Assembly: GCF_010998615.1 (NCBI RefSeq) | Contig: NZ_JAAEAH010000002.1 | Location: 140,460-204,459 of the forward strand | Direction of reading: 5' to 3' | Source of the DNA: Myxococcus sp. CA023 | GTDB taxonomy: Bacteria; Myxococcota; Myxococcia; Myxococcales; Myxococcaceae | Length of the DNA stretch: 64,000 nt | Shown: in pieces, positions 1 through 8,672 of the stretch | Layout of the letters: each line of letters begins with the position of its first letter | Position numbering within the stretch: position 1 is the stretch's first letter | Program-made: the position numbers and the translations under genes | The notes under the pieces: model-generated | The model's database searches: none | Told to the model about the DNA's origin: nothing | What the model saw: the letters and a program-made list of their open reading frames with translations, nothing else

Positions 1-1
1 G

Positions 2-2077
2 GTGCACGGCTCGATGCGCACCGCCTACCTCGCGTTCGCCTACCGGACGATGATGGGCATTCCCACCACGCCCGAGGAGCAACAGCCCCTGGTGACGCGC
101 TGGGAGCTCATGCACCAGGCGTTGCCGGAGCACCTCTCCCTGACACCTGGATTCCAGCGTTGGCTGGCGGCACGGAAGCAGGTGGCGCCTCAGCTCCCGG
201 AAGCCTCGCTCGCGCATTCCCGGCAGGTGAAATACGCACAGGTCCCCCGCATCCAGGGTGACGCGTTCCAGCGCGCCGCGAACACCGCCACCGACCTGGC
301 CCAGGCGTGGAAGAAGCACCCCGCGCTGGTGGAGGAGTGGGTGCGCAACCAGGACACCGTCTTCGGCCCGTGCGCCAGCCTGCCGGAGCCCGACCCGCGG
401 CTGGATGAAGGCGTGAGCGCGCAGCACCAGGCCCGCCGGCGGGACGAGCGCGCCTACCAGGAGGCGGCCTCGCGCTTCTACTGCGACGACTATCCCGGCG
501 CCCTGTCCTCGTTCCAGAAGCTCGCTGCGTCGCAGGAATCGCCCTACCGGGCGCTCGCCGCCTACCTCGTGGCGCGCACCCACGTCCGGCAGGCGCTGAT
601 GGAGAAGCAGGGGGAGTATCCCTTCGAGTCGCGGGAAGACGCCGTCTTCCTCTCGCGACTGAGCGAGGCGGACCGGGTGCTCGATGGCGTGCTCGCCTCC
701 CCGGAGCTGCGGAGCGTCCATGCGTCCGCGCGCGGCTTGCGGAGCCTGGTGCGCTACCGGCTGCGACCCAAGACCTGGCACTGTGAGCTGCTGTCGCACG
801 TGCTCGAACCCGGGACGGGCACTGCCTTCGCCGCGGAGCTGGGCGACCTCGACCTGATGTTGCGGGAAGCGAGCACCTGCGAGGGCCTCCCCGCGCCCGC
901 CGAGGCGCTCCAGGCGTGGCTCCACGCCATGAAGGACACGCCCTACAGCGCGGCGCCCGATGCGGAGCGCCGCGCGCAATACGACGGAGCCCTGGCCCGA
1001 TGGAAGAAGACGGCGCACATACCGTGGCTCGTCGCCGCGCTGAGCAAGGCGACGCCGGACGCGCCGGGCGTGCCGGAGCTGCTCGCCGCCTCCGCGAAGG
1101 TCGCGCCCACGTCTCCCGCCGGCCTGATGGTGGCGTACCATGCCGCGCGGCTCTTGCATGGCCGAGGCGAGGTGGAGGCGGCGCGGGCGCGGCTCGCGAC
1201 GGTGCCCGCCGAGCTGACCCGGGACCTTCCCTCCACGGACAACCTGCTGCGCGAGGAGCGGCTCGCGGTGGCCAGAGACCTGGACGAGGCCATGCGGGAA
1301 GCCGTCAACATCATCGCCGACTATGAAATGACCAGCAGCTACTCCGAGCCCTACACCACGCCGCTGGCCGAACGGCCCCGGCTCTTCAGCCCGCGCGCCG
1401 TGGCCATGCTGGAGCCCCGGCTGACGGCGAAGCGCATGGGTGAGCTGGCGGCGGGGGACACCCTGCCTCCCGCCCTTCGGCGGCAGCTCATGTGGACCGC
1501 CTTCGCACGCGCCACCGTCGCGGGTGATGACGCGACGATTCAGGCCGTGGCGAAGCGCCTGGCGGAGACGGAGCCCAAGGCCAAGGCGGAGCTGCTGGCG
1601 CTCGCCGGCAAGCCCACGCCCGAAGAGCGTCAATTCGAGGCCCAGTTGCTCCTCATGGGACTGCCCGCCGTCTCGGCGCGGCTCTACCCGGGCGAGGACC
1701 GGCTGGCGAACACGCATCCCAACCTCAGCCTCACCATGGACATCTCCTACCAGCGCAACGGGTGGTGCGGCCCGAAGCCAGACGCGAGCGTGCCCTCCGT
1801 ACACTTCGAGGACACGCCCGACACACCGGACGCGGCGCGGGAGTGGAAGGCCCTCCAGGACGCGGGCAACTCGGTGCCCTACTTCGCCCGCGTCGCCATG
1901 GCCTGGGCCCAGGCCCACCCGGATGACCCGCGCTCGCCCATCGCCCTGTTCCGCGCGGTCCGCGCCAGCAAGCGCGGCTGCGGACAGGCCACGCGCGAGG
2001 CCCGGGATGCCTTCCGATATCTCCACAAGCACTACGGCAAGACGAGCTGGGCGAAGCGCACGCCCTACGTGTACTGA
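2..2077 (+). CDS. Hypothetical repeat-type protein, 5' end outside window
   Basis: This reading frame is open from the first bases, so the true start probably lies to the left. About 690 residues are visible. I recognise no family with confidence. The chain is rich in Ala, Leu and Arg with many amphipathic helical stretches, and a segment near residues 155-195 (FYCDDYPGALSSFQKLA, then SPYRALAAYLVARTH) reads like a tetratricopeptide-type repeat of the tol-pal or outer-membrane-assembly kind. The last 120 residues contain Trp and Cys (NGWCGPKP, KRGCGQ) and end in YVY. It could be a cell-envelope TPR scaffold, but this is inference. The stop is at 2075-2077. Confidence 0.6.
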   Translation: MHGSMRTAYLAFAYRTMMGIPTTPEEQQPLVTRWELMHQALPEHLSLTPGFQRWLAARKQVAPQLPEASLAHSRQVKYAQVPRIQGDAFQRAANTATDLAQAWKKHPALVEEWVRNQDTVFGPCASLPEPDPRLDEGVSAQHQARRRDERAYQEAASRFYCDDYPGALSSFQKLAASQESPYRALAAYLVARTHVRQALMEKQGEYPFESREDAVFLSRLSEADRVLDGVLASPELRSVHASARGLRSLVRYRLRPKTWHCELLSHVLEPGTGTAFAAELGDLDLMLREASTCEGLPAPAEALQAWLHAMKDTPYSAAPDAERRAQYDGALARWKKTAHIPWLVAALSKATPDAPGVPELLAASAKVAPTSPAGLMVAYHAARLLHGRGEVEAARARLATVPAELTRDLPSTDNLLREERLAVARDLDEAMREAVNIIADYEMTSSYSEPYTTPLAERPRLFSPRAVAMLEPRLTAKRMGELAAGDTLPPALRRQLMWTAFARATVAGDDATIQAVAKRLAETEPKAKAELLALAGKPTPEERQFEAQLLLMGLPAVSARLYPGEDRLANTHPNLSLTMDISYQRNGWCGPKPDASVPSVHFEDTPDTPDAAREWKALQDAGNSVPYFARVAMAWAQAHPDDPRSPIALFRAVRASKRGCGQATREARDAFRYLHKHYGKTSWAKRTPYVY

Positions 2078-2226
2078 CGGCCTGCCTACAGCACGCGCTG
2101 GGTGGCCTGGCGGATGCGGTCGGGATGTGGAGTGACTGTCCGGATTATCTTCTCAGCCGCTGAGATGGTGTGCGTTTGCATTCGAATGGCACGCGTGGTG
2201 TAGCCTCCCGGATAACGGGAGTACGC

Positions 2227-2424
2227 GTGTCCATGCAATCACAAGGCAGCAAGGTTCTTCGTACGGTGACGGTGATCCTCGCGGTCCTCCTGCTGGGTTT
2301 CGTGGTGCTGACGGCGGCTGGAACCTTCTTCGGTGGGACCAAGATCCGCCCGCTGTTCGGCATGCCGGAGGGCGGCCTGCAATCCCTCGATGACGGTGAC
2401 ACGGCGCCCCCGGCCACGCCGTGA
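2227..2424 (+). CDS. Small single-pass membrane protein
   Basis: About 63-65 residues. The frame is open from 2170, but the hydrophobic segment begins soon after a GTG at 2227 and an ATG at 2233, so one of these is the likely start. One clear transmembrane helix (VLRTVTVILAVLLLGFVVLT, residues about 10-29) is followed by a short polar tail with DDGD and a Pro/Ala end. The stop overlaps the start of the sterol-desaturase-like gene, so the two are probably translated together. The protein might be a membrane partner of that enzyme. Family not recognised. Confidence 0.55.
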   Translation: MSMQSQGSKVLRTVTVILAVLLLGFVVLTAAGTFFGGTKIRPLFGMPEGGLQSLDDGDTAPPATP

Positions 2425-3221
2425 TGAGTCTGGAGGTCCTAGGCGGGGGGGCCGCGATGTCCTTCGGGGTGCTCGCGTGTGTCTTCTGGCCCTTGGAGAA
2501 GGCCTGGGCCGCGCGCCCCGGACAGCCGCTGCTGCGTCCTGCCTTCCGCACCGACCTCGCCTACTTCGTCGCGCAGTACCTGGTGCTCGCGCCGCTGGCG
2601 CTGTTCGTGTTGAGCCACGTGAAGGCACTCTGCCAGGTGGGTGTCCTGACCGGACTCCAGGCCGCCGTGGCACACCAGCCCTGGTGGCTCCAGGCACTTG
2701 AAGCGGTGGTGCTCTGCGACCTGCTCGTCTACGGCTTCCACCGACTGTCCCACCAGGTGGACTTCCTCTGGCGCTTCCACGCCGTCCACCACTCCGCCGA
2801 GCACCTCGACTGGCTCGCCGCGCACCGCGAGCACCCAGTGGACGGACTGCTCACGCAGTTGGTGGTGAACCTCCCCGCGATGATGATGGGCTTTCCGCTC
2901 GAGACGCTGGCGATGCTCATCGCCTTCCGCGGGATGTGGGCCATCTTCATCCACTCCAACGTCCGGCTGCCGCTGGGCCCCCTCGGCTTCCTCTTCGGCG
3001 CGCCCGAACTACACCACTGGCACCACGCGCGCGAACGGCACACACGGCACAACTTCGGCAACCTCGCGCCGTGGACGGACTGGCTCTTCGGCACCTACCA
3101 CCGGCCCACCGGGCCCGAGCAGTATCCGCTCGGGCTCGTGGAGCCGTTTCCCCGGCGCTTCTGGGCCCAGCTCCTCTCGCCCGTGACGCGGGCGACTGAC
3201 AGCAGGAATACGCCACGCTGA
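2424..3221 (+). CDS. Sterol desaturase / fatty acid hydroxylase superfamily protein
   Basis: An integral membrane di-iron oxygenase-like protein of about 265 residues. The histidine clusters that bind iron in this family are visible: HRLSH, then HAVHH about ten residues later, and a C-terminal HHWHH. They lie between hydrophobic helices (early ones around residues 8-25 and 35-65). Family members hydroxylate or desaturate sterols, fatty acids or carotenoids at the membrane; the substrate cannot be read here. The start (ATG 2424, or GTG 2421) overlaps the stop of the small membrane protein gene, which indicates translational coupling. It is convergent with the hydrolase gene, 32 bases away. Confidence 0.85.
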   Translation: MSLEVLGGGAAMSFGVLACVFWPLEKAWAARPGQPLLRPAFRTDLAYFVAQYLVLAPLALFVLSHVKALCQVGVLTGLQAAVAHQPWWLQALEAVVLCDLLVYGFHRLSHQVDFLWRFHAVHHSAEHLDWLAAHREHPVDGLLTQLVVNLPAMMMGFPLETLAMLIAFRGMWAIFIHSNVRLPLGPLGFLFGAPELHHWHHARERHTRHNFGNLAPWTDWLFGTYHRPTGPEQYPLGLVEPFPRRFWAQLLSPVTRATDSRNTPR

Positions 3222-3253
3222 GCTGGAATTTCGTTCCCGCTGGCGGCAATCCG

Positions 3254-4081
3254 TCACCCCGCCCTGGAGGTCCGCGTCTCTGATTGCGCGTCCAGGAATG
3301 TTCCCAAGGTGGCATTGACGAGCGCGGGCTCCTCCACGGTGGAGGAGTGCCCTCCGCGCGGCAGGGTCACCAGACGTGAGCCGGGAATGAGCCGGTGCAG
3401 GCGCTGCGCCTTGGCGGGGACGGTGGCCGTGTCCTCGGCGCCGACGACGACGAGCGTGGGCACGCGGATGTGTGGGATTTCATGGGCCACGCCGCGCCGT
3501 TCGATGACGCCGTTGACGGCGCGCCAGATGTCGCGGCGGTTCTCCACGAGGCGCGTGCGCCAACGGCTGCGCTCCTCGGCCCGGTTGGGGTCCGTCATGA
3601 AGCTGCGGCCGAACATGATGCGCATCACCGGGTCCGCCACCGGGCGCAGGCCCGCCAGGCGCGCGGTGAGGTTGAGCAGCGTGTAGCGCGGCACGTTGTG
3701 AAGGGGCTCCGGGTCGGCGGACGTCTCCATCAGCACCAGCGAGCGCAGCAGGTCCGGACGCCGCGCGGCGATGCGCATGCCGACGAAGCCGCCCATGGAC
3801 AGGCCCACGAAGTGGCAGGGCCCCACGCCCAGCTGCTCGATGAGCGCCACCGCGTCCAGGTACACCGTCTCCATGTCGATGACGCGCGCCGGAGGCACGG
3901 CGCTCTGGCCCTGGCCCCGGTGGTCATAGGCGATGCAGCGGTAACGTCCGCACAGCGCTTCCACCTGCGGGTCGAAGAGGCGACAGCTCCACAGCAAGCC
4001 GTGGCTGAAGACGACGGGCACGCCCGTGCCACCCGAGTCCTCGTAGTACAGCTCCGTTCCGTTGACGGTCAGCATCGACAT
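3254..4081 (-). CDS. Alpha/beta-fold hydrolase
   Basis: A 275-residue soluble enzyme with a classic alpha/beta hydrolase layout. The oxyanion region HGLLW follows the first strands, the nucleophile elbow is GLSMGG (Ser in GxSxG), an acid is likely in VVGAEDTATVP, and the catalytic His is in RGGHSS near the end. Length and motifs fit the 3-oxoadipate enol-lactonase / epoxide hydrolase branch; the substrate is unknown. I chose the ATG at 4081 because a GGGGAGGG tract lies about nine bases upstream; a GTG nine bases further out is possible. It is transcribed alone, opposite to the neighbour on its 3' side. Confidence 0.85.
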   Translation of the reverse strand: MSMLTVNGTELYYEDSGGTGVPVVFSHGLLWSCRLFDPQVEALCGRYRCIAYDHRGQGQSAVPPARVIDMETVYLDAVALIEQLGVGPCHFVGLSMGGFVGMRIAARRPDLLRSLVLMETSADPEPLHNVPRYTLLNLTARLAGLRPVADPVMRIMFGRSFMTDPNRAEERSRWRTRLVENRRDIWRAVNGVIERRGVAHEIPHIRVPTLVVVGAEDTATVPAKAQRLHRLIPGSRLVTLPRGGHSSTVEEPALVNATLGTFLDAQSETRTSRAG

Positions 4082-4198
4082 GCGCAGCACCCTCCCCGGC
4101 TGGCGAGGATAGGCGAGCGACTCACACGAACGGGTACGCCCCTTCGCGGAGCCGTTGGCCGGATGACGTCGCGCTGCCCTCGGAGCCCACGCGACTGG

Positions 4199-5440
4199 CT
4201 ACCAGAGTCCCTTGGCTTGAAGCAGCTCGCCCACGCGGCGGGGCTCGGCGCGCCAGGCGGTGAAGAAGTCCCCAGCGGCGTCGGGGGACAGGTTCTCCCA
4301 GATGAGGCGGCCGGTGTCCTCCTCGCGGCGGCAGCGCACGAAGGTGGAGCGCACCTGCTCGGGCGAGTCGAAGGTGAGGCTGTCGAGCAGCTCTGGACTC
4401 TGGCTGGTGAGCAGGGCCTGCCGGGGTTCGAGCTGTTCGAGGATGGCGCGGACCTGCCGGGGGTGGAAGGCGTGCGCGACCTCATCCGCGATGACGACGG
4501 CGCGGGCGTGGGCCAGGTAGTGGAGGAAGGCCACCAGGCGCTTCTGTCCGTAGCCGAGCTGTCGGGCGGAGAGGCGCTGGCCGGCGGCGGTGACGAAGCA
4601 GAGGTCCAGGTTTCCCAGGGACAGCGTTTCGTATTTGCCCTGGGGTTGGGTCTCCAGCGGGGACAGGAGCGCCTCCGCGGACGCGAAGCCGAGGAGCCGG
4701 GCGGCGTCACGGAGGAAGGGGACGTTCTCCGAGGACAGCACGTAGCGGGCGGCGCCCCACTGCGCGGCGGCGACCTTGCGCAGGCCGTCGAGCAGGTCCT
4801 CCGAGGCCACGCCCGTGCCCGTGGCGAGCACGCCCTCCGCGCGACGGGAGAGCCGCAGCTCGGCGCGCCAGAGCTGGTCGAAGTGGGCGAGCCCCTCGTC
4901 GAAGCGGCGGAGGTCGGCCTGCGCGGAGACCTCCCGCGCCATGGCGAGCATCGGCTCGACGGCGGCGGTGCCCTCACCCGTCTTCTCCACCCAGGCGATG
5001 CCGCCCGTCATCAAGACGAGCCAGAGCCGGCCACCGACTTCGGGAGCGATGCGCTCGTGCACGACGTCGGTGGTGTCGTCCTCGCGGGAGACGCGGAGCT
5101 GCTGGCCCTCGCGGTGGATGACCAGCGGCCAGGCCATGTCGCGCGGGGCCACGGTGATGTCCATGGACAAGCCGCTCGTGCCCTCCGCGCCCGAGGGCAC
5201 GTTGCGCACGCGCACGGTGATGCGGCCGGTGTCCGCGGCCAGCGCATACTCGAGGTCGAACGCCTCATGCCGCAACGGCGTGAAGTCCGAGCTGACCACG
5301 GCGGCGGCGAGATCCAGCAGCGTGGACTTCCCGGTGCCGTTATCTCCGAGCAGCACGTTGAGGGACGGGCTGAAGAGCAACCGCGTCCCGGGCTTCACGG
5401 AGCGGAACTGGTGGACCTGGAGCCACTGGAGCTTGAGCAT
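4199..5440 (-). CDS. AAA family ATPase (RecF/OLD-like)
   Basis: A 413-residue ABC-type ATPase of the SMC/RecF/OLD class. The N-terminus (WLQVHQFRSVKPG) has the typical strand pattern ahead of Walker A GDNGTGKST at residues about 32-40. An ABC-signature-like segment (LSARQLGYGQKRL) precedes Walker B VVIADEVAHAFHP, and the switch region LLTSQSPELLDSL follows. There is no TOPRIM nuclease domain after the ATPase, so it is not a full OLD nuclease. Such stand-alone ATPases often belong to DNA repair or phage-defence pairs. The next gene upstream in the same direction encodes a SUKH-domain protein 34 bases away. Confidence 0.8.
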   Translation of the reverse strand: MLKLQWLQVHQFRSVKPGTRLLFSPSLNVLLGDNGTGKSTLLDLAAAVVSSDFTPLRHEAFDLEYALAADTGRITVRVRNVPSGAEGTSGLSMDITVAPRDMAWPLVIHREGQQLRVSREDDTTDVVHERIAPEVGGRLWLVLMTGGIAWVEKTGEGTAAVEPMLAMAREVSAQADLRRFDEGLAHFDQLWRAELRLSRRAEGVLATGTGVASEDLLDGLRKVAAAQWGAARYVLSSENVPFLRDAARLLGFASAEALLSPLETQPQGKYETLSLGNLDLCFVTAAGQRLSARQLGYGQKRLVAFLHYLAHARAVVIADEVAHAFHPRQVRAILEQLEPRQALLTSQSPELLDSLTFDSPEQVRSTFVRCRREEDTGRLIWENLSPDAAGDFFTAWRAEPRRVGELLQAKGLW

Positions 5441-5474
5441 CAGCCGGAAGACTGGCTCCCTGGACGCTTCAGCG

Positions 5475-5924
5475 TCAACTCGCGCCGCACGGCAGCATGC
5501 CCCCCTGGGACTCCCAGATGGGCCGGCGCTTGTCCACCCACGCGAACACCTTGTTGGACCAGAAGCTGGCCATCGTCAGCGTCACGCAGTCTCCGGTATC
5601 GACATGGACGATGTCCCACTGGTCGGCGTCATTCCGGGCCCGGGTGTCGAAGCCCAGCCGATGCTGGCCGTCGAACGTGGCGAAATGCACGAAGCCACCC
5701 ACCGGAACCCACTGCGCACAGGGCAGGACGCACAGCGCTGGCTCCCGCACGACGAGTCCATCATGCGCGCGCCAGAAGAGCTCGACCTGGAATGGAAGCG
5801 GTCCGCCAAGCTGCTCCGAGAGCGCCTGGAGTGCCTCGGTTGAAGCGGGTGGGTGGAAGACCACCTCCAGCCCACGAGAGGCGCTCCGCTTGTCGAGGGC
5901 GCGGCGAAATTCTTCCACTCTCAT
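5475..5924 (-). CDS. SMI1/KNR4 (SUKH) family protein
   Basis: A 149-residue protein whose layout matches the SUKH superfamily: an N-terminal helix, the segment LQALSEQLGGPLPFQVELFWRA in two parts (residues about 31-52), an aromatic-rich core (VPVGGFVHFATFD), and a C-terminal WDIVHVDTGD strand region. SUKH proteins are widespread immunity proteins against nuclease and other polymorphic toxins, or regulators. No toxin gene is next to it. It lies upstream of the AAA ATPase gene on the same strand, so the two may be co-transcribed. Confidence 0.7.
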   Translation of the reverse strand: MRVEEFRRALDKRSASRGLEVVFHPPASTEALQALSEQLGGPLPFQVELFWRAHDGLVVREPALCVLPCAQWVPVGGFVHFATFDGQHRLGFDTRARNDADQWDIVHVDTGDCVTLTMASFWSNKVFAWVDKRRPIWESQGGMLPCGAS

Positions 5925-6021
5925 TCCGACTCCATGGCGGCGATGGAAGGACGCAAGGATGCGCCATCCATGAGGGTTCCGTGATGCAACGACACGGGGC
6001 GCCCTGTCTAGTTTCCCTCAT

Positions 6022-7014
6022 ATGACAACACCTGGCTCGAACCGGCGGCTGTGCGTCCTCATCCTGATTGCGGCAAGCCTGGGCCTCACGGGCTGTTTCA
6101 ATCGCATCCGCTGTGGCCCCACTGACTGTGCGAAAGGAACCGCCTGCTGCAACAGCGGCTGTGGCATCTGCACCGGCCCCGATGAGGCGTGCATCCTCCC
6201 GTTCTGCGACTGGGGGAATCCCACCCAGATGACGCCGGAGGACGTTCCTGACACCGACCTCTACGACCACGCGGGTGGACGACTGGCCTATTCGAGCCTG
6301 ACCCTCACCGGCGATGACGCACCCTCCGGCACCTACAGTGGGCCCTCGGCGCGCTTCAACGTCCAGCACTATGCGTGGCCCACCATCGCCGCGCGGGCGC
6401 ACCTGAGCGGTTCGACGTTCACCCACGTCGAAGGCCTGGACCTCCCAGAGTCCGAGCGGCGCGCCTGGTCGGCGGGCGCGGGCGTCTCGAAGTCACTGTC
6501 CTTCCTGGGCCCCTCGTTCGACATGACCGCCAACCTCGACGGCGAGTACGTCAACGCGCGAGGCTTCGCGGGCGTGCTGACCCCAGCGCCGCTGTCGGCC
6601 GGTGGCAGGACCACCCTTGCGCCCAGCCTCGTCGTCCGGAACGCCCCCTCGCGCTGGCCCTTCCAAACCCAGCTCACCGCCCATGCCCGCTACCTTCACC
6701 TTTTCGCCCGAGGCCCCGGTGACGTGGGCCTCCTCGACGTGGGCGTGGGCGGCGGCATCCAGAGGGAGCACGTTCAGGTGTTCGGCAGCCCCACCATCAA
6801 CCTGGGGCTCGGCCTCAACTACCGGTTCGCTGGTGAGCTGACCTCCGGCGCGTTCCGCACGCACGAACTGGGCGGCGGCCTGTGGGTGACCCACCGGAAA
6901 CTCCGGGCCGGCATCGAGACACACGCGGGCTACGCCCGGCTCACTCCGCGAACGGACGCACGCACCCTCACGGGGATGCTGCGCTTCGACTACTACTGGG
7001 ACGCGGAGCTCTGA
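6022..7014 (+). CDS. Lipoprotein with predicted outer-membrane-type beta structure
   Basis: 330 residues. The N-terminus has a signal peptide and lipobox (LGLTGC), so Cys25 is the likely lipidated residue. A Cys-rich stretch follows (residues about 31-58, including CGPTDCAKGTACC and CGICTG) that probably forms a small disulfide-bonded knot. The remaining 250 residues alternate hydrophobic and polar positions, are rich in Gly, Leu and Tyr, and end in an aromatic strand (MLRFDYYWDAEL), as in outer-membrane beta-barrel proteins. The specific role is unknown. A GC-rich inverted repeat follows at 7067-7088. Confidence 0.7.
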   Translation: MTTPGSNRRLCVLILIAASLGLTGCFNRIRCGPTDCAKGTACCNSGCGICTGPDEACILPFCDWGNPTQMTPEDVPDTDLYDHAGGRLAYSSLTLTGDDAPSGTYSGPSARFNVQHYAWPTIAARAHLSGSTFTHVEGLDLPESERRAWSAGAGVSKSLSFLGPSFDMTANLDGEYVNARGFAGVLTPAPLSAGGRTTLAPSLVVRNAPSRWPFQTQLTAHARYLHLFARGPGDVGLLDVGVGGGIQREHVQVFGSPTINLGLGLNYRFAGELTSGAFRTHELGGGLWVTHRKLRAGIETHAGYARLTPRTDARTLTGMLRFDYYWDAEL

Positions 7015-7066
7015 GCTGTTGTCCAAGCCCGCGCAGTCGCATCGCCCCCGGAGGCCGTGCATGACA

Positions 7067-7088
7067 GCAGCCCTGCCCCACGGGCTGC
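7067..7088 (+). terminator. Candidate intrinsic terminator hairpin
   Basis: A perfect 7-bp inverted repeat, GCAGCCC / GGGCTGC, separated by eight bases. It lies 50 bases after the lipoprotein stop and before the efflux operon, and a pyrimidine-rich stretch follows. The T-tract is weak, so the call rests mainly on position and stem. Confidence 0.4.
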
Positions 7089-7211
7089 CTGTCCTGCCCT
7101 TCTTCATGCACTGACACGCAGTCCCGTCCCTTTTTCTGTCCACCAGACGCAGGGCAGCCCCGCCGGCCGTGGTGGCTGGGCAACGCGCTTCCTACCTGTG
7201 CGCGCGCTCCC

Positions 7212-8672
7212 ATGAATGCCCTGCTGCTCGCAGTCCTGCTGTCCCACGCCTCCAGCCTCCTGCTGGCCCAGGCGGGCCCCGGCACCGACGCGGGCGTGGA
7301 GCCCCCCGCGACCCGTGCTCCCGCCCTCTCCCCGGAGACACCCGAGCCGCCGAAGTTCCCGGTGTCCGACCCGCTGCTGGAGCCCGTTCCCCCGGCCGAG
7401 ATGCAGGTGGCGACCTGGGACGAGGCGCTGCACCTGCTGCGTCAACGCTCCACCAGCCTGTACACCGCACTGGCCCAGGTGGAGTCCGCCGCGGGCGCGC
7501 AGCGAATCGCCCTGGCCGCGTTGCTGCCCACGCTCACCGGCACCGTCTCCGTCCAGTACAACGTGCTCAACCCCAACGCGACGCCGCTGCTGGGTGGTGG
7601 TGGCGGCGGCGTGGGAGGCGGCATTGGCGGCGACGTCGGAGGCGCCCAGTCACCGGGCCTCACCCGCCCGCCTTTCCTGGGACTGCTGAACGCCACCCAG
7701 CCCCTGTTCAACCTCCCGTCCATCATCGCGCTGGGCACCGCGCGCGAGGCCCGGCGCACCGCCAACCTGTCGTTGGCGGAGACGCGGCGCCAGCTCACCA
7801 GCGCGCTGGCCCAGTCTCTAGTGCTCGTCGCCGCGCAGGAGCGGACGGCCGAGGTCAACCGCGTCAACCTCCGCACCGCCCTGGAGCGACTGGCCCTCAC
7901 GGAGCGTCGCTTCGAGCTGGGCGCGGGCACGCGGCTGGACGTGGTGCGCGTGCAGCAGGACACGGAGACGGCGCGCAACCTCGTCGTCCTGGGTGACGAG
8001 ACCCTGCGCAAGGCCCGTGAGACGCTGGGACTGGTGCTGGGCATTCCTCGAGGCGTGGGCCTGGTCCGGGGCGTCCAGTTGGAGACCCTGCTCCAGCACT
8101 CGCGGCGGGACTGCCAGCAGTTGGAGTCGCTCGACCGGCGCGCGGACATCGCGGTGGCGCGCTCGCGGCGCACGCTGGCGGAGCGGCAGGTGTCGGAGGT
8201 GAAGGCGCGTTATGCCCCGACGCTCGCGCTGACCAGCACCACCCTGGCCCTCACCGTGGAAGAGGGCTTCGCGACGGTGCCGGTGTGGAACATCGGCGCC
8301 AGCCTGGTGCTGCCCTTCTGGGATGGCGGCGCGCGTGAAGGCCAACTGCGGCAGACGCGCGCGGGCGTGGAGGTGGCGAAGCAGGGGCTGGTGGAGCTGG
8401 AGCGCACGGCCTCAGTGGAGGTGCTGCAGGCCCGGCGCGCCGTGGAGGTCGCGGAGGCGGCCGTGCGAATCGCGGGCCGGGGACGCGCCCTGGCCGAGGA
8501 GAATGACAGGCTCACCCGGCGCAGCTTCGAGGTGGGAACGGGAACCAGCCTGGAGCTCATCCAGACAGCGTCGGACCTCCGCCAGGCGGAGCTGCTGCTG
8601 GTGGTGCGCGAGTTCGAGCTGGAGCAGGCGCGGGTCGCGGCGTTTCTCACGGAGGCGGCATGCGATTGGTGA
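7212..8672 (+). CDS. TolC family outer-membrane efflux channel
   Basis: A 486-residue outer-membrane factor, first gene of a tripartite RND pump operon. Residues 1-20 form a signal peptide. Two halves of long coiled-coil helices follow, the internal duplication expected for TolC/OprM; recurring heptads occur near RFELGAGTRLDVV and RSFEVGTGTSLELI, which occupy equivalent places in the two halves. An unusual poly-glycine loop (residues about 127-140) sits where the first beta-hairpin turn is expected. Its 3' end overlaps the adaptor gene by 13 bases. The likely role is export of drugs, lipids or signals across the outer membrane. Confidence 0.9.
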   Translation: MNALLLAVLLSHASSLLLAQAGPGTDAGVEPPATRAPALSPETPEPPKFPVSDPLLEPVPPAEMQVATWDEALHLLRQRSTSLYTALAQVESAAGAQRIALAALLPTLTGTVSVQYNVLNPNATPLLGGGGGGVGGGIGGDVGGAQSPGLTRPPFLGLLNATQPLFNLPSIIALGTAREARRTANLSLAETRRQLTSALAQSLVLVAAQERTAEVNRVNLRTALERLALTERRFELGAGTRLDVVRVQQDTETARNLVVLGDETLRKARETLGLVLGIPRGVGLVRGVQLETLLQHSRRDCQQLESLDRRADIAVARSRRTLAERQVSEVKARYAPTLALTSTTLALTVEEGFATVPVWNIGASLVLPFWDGGAREGQLRQTRAGVEVAKQGLVELERTASVEVLQARRAVEVAEAAVRIAGRGRALAEENDRLTRRSFEVGTGTSLELIQTASDLRQAELLLVVREFELEQARVAAFLTEAACDW

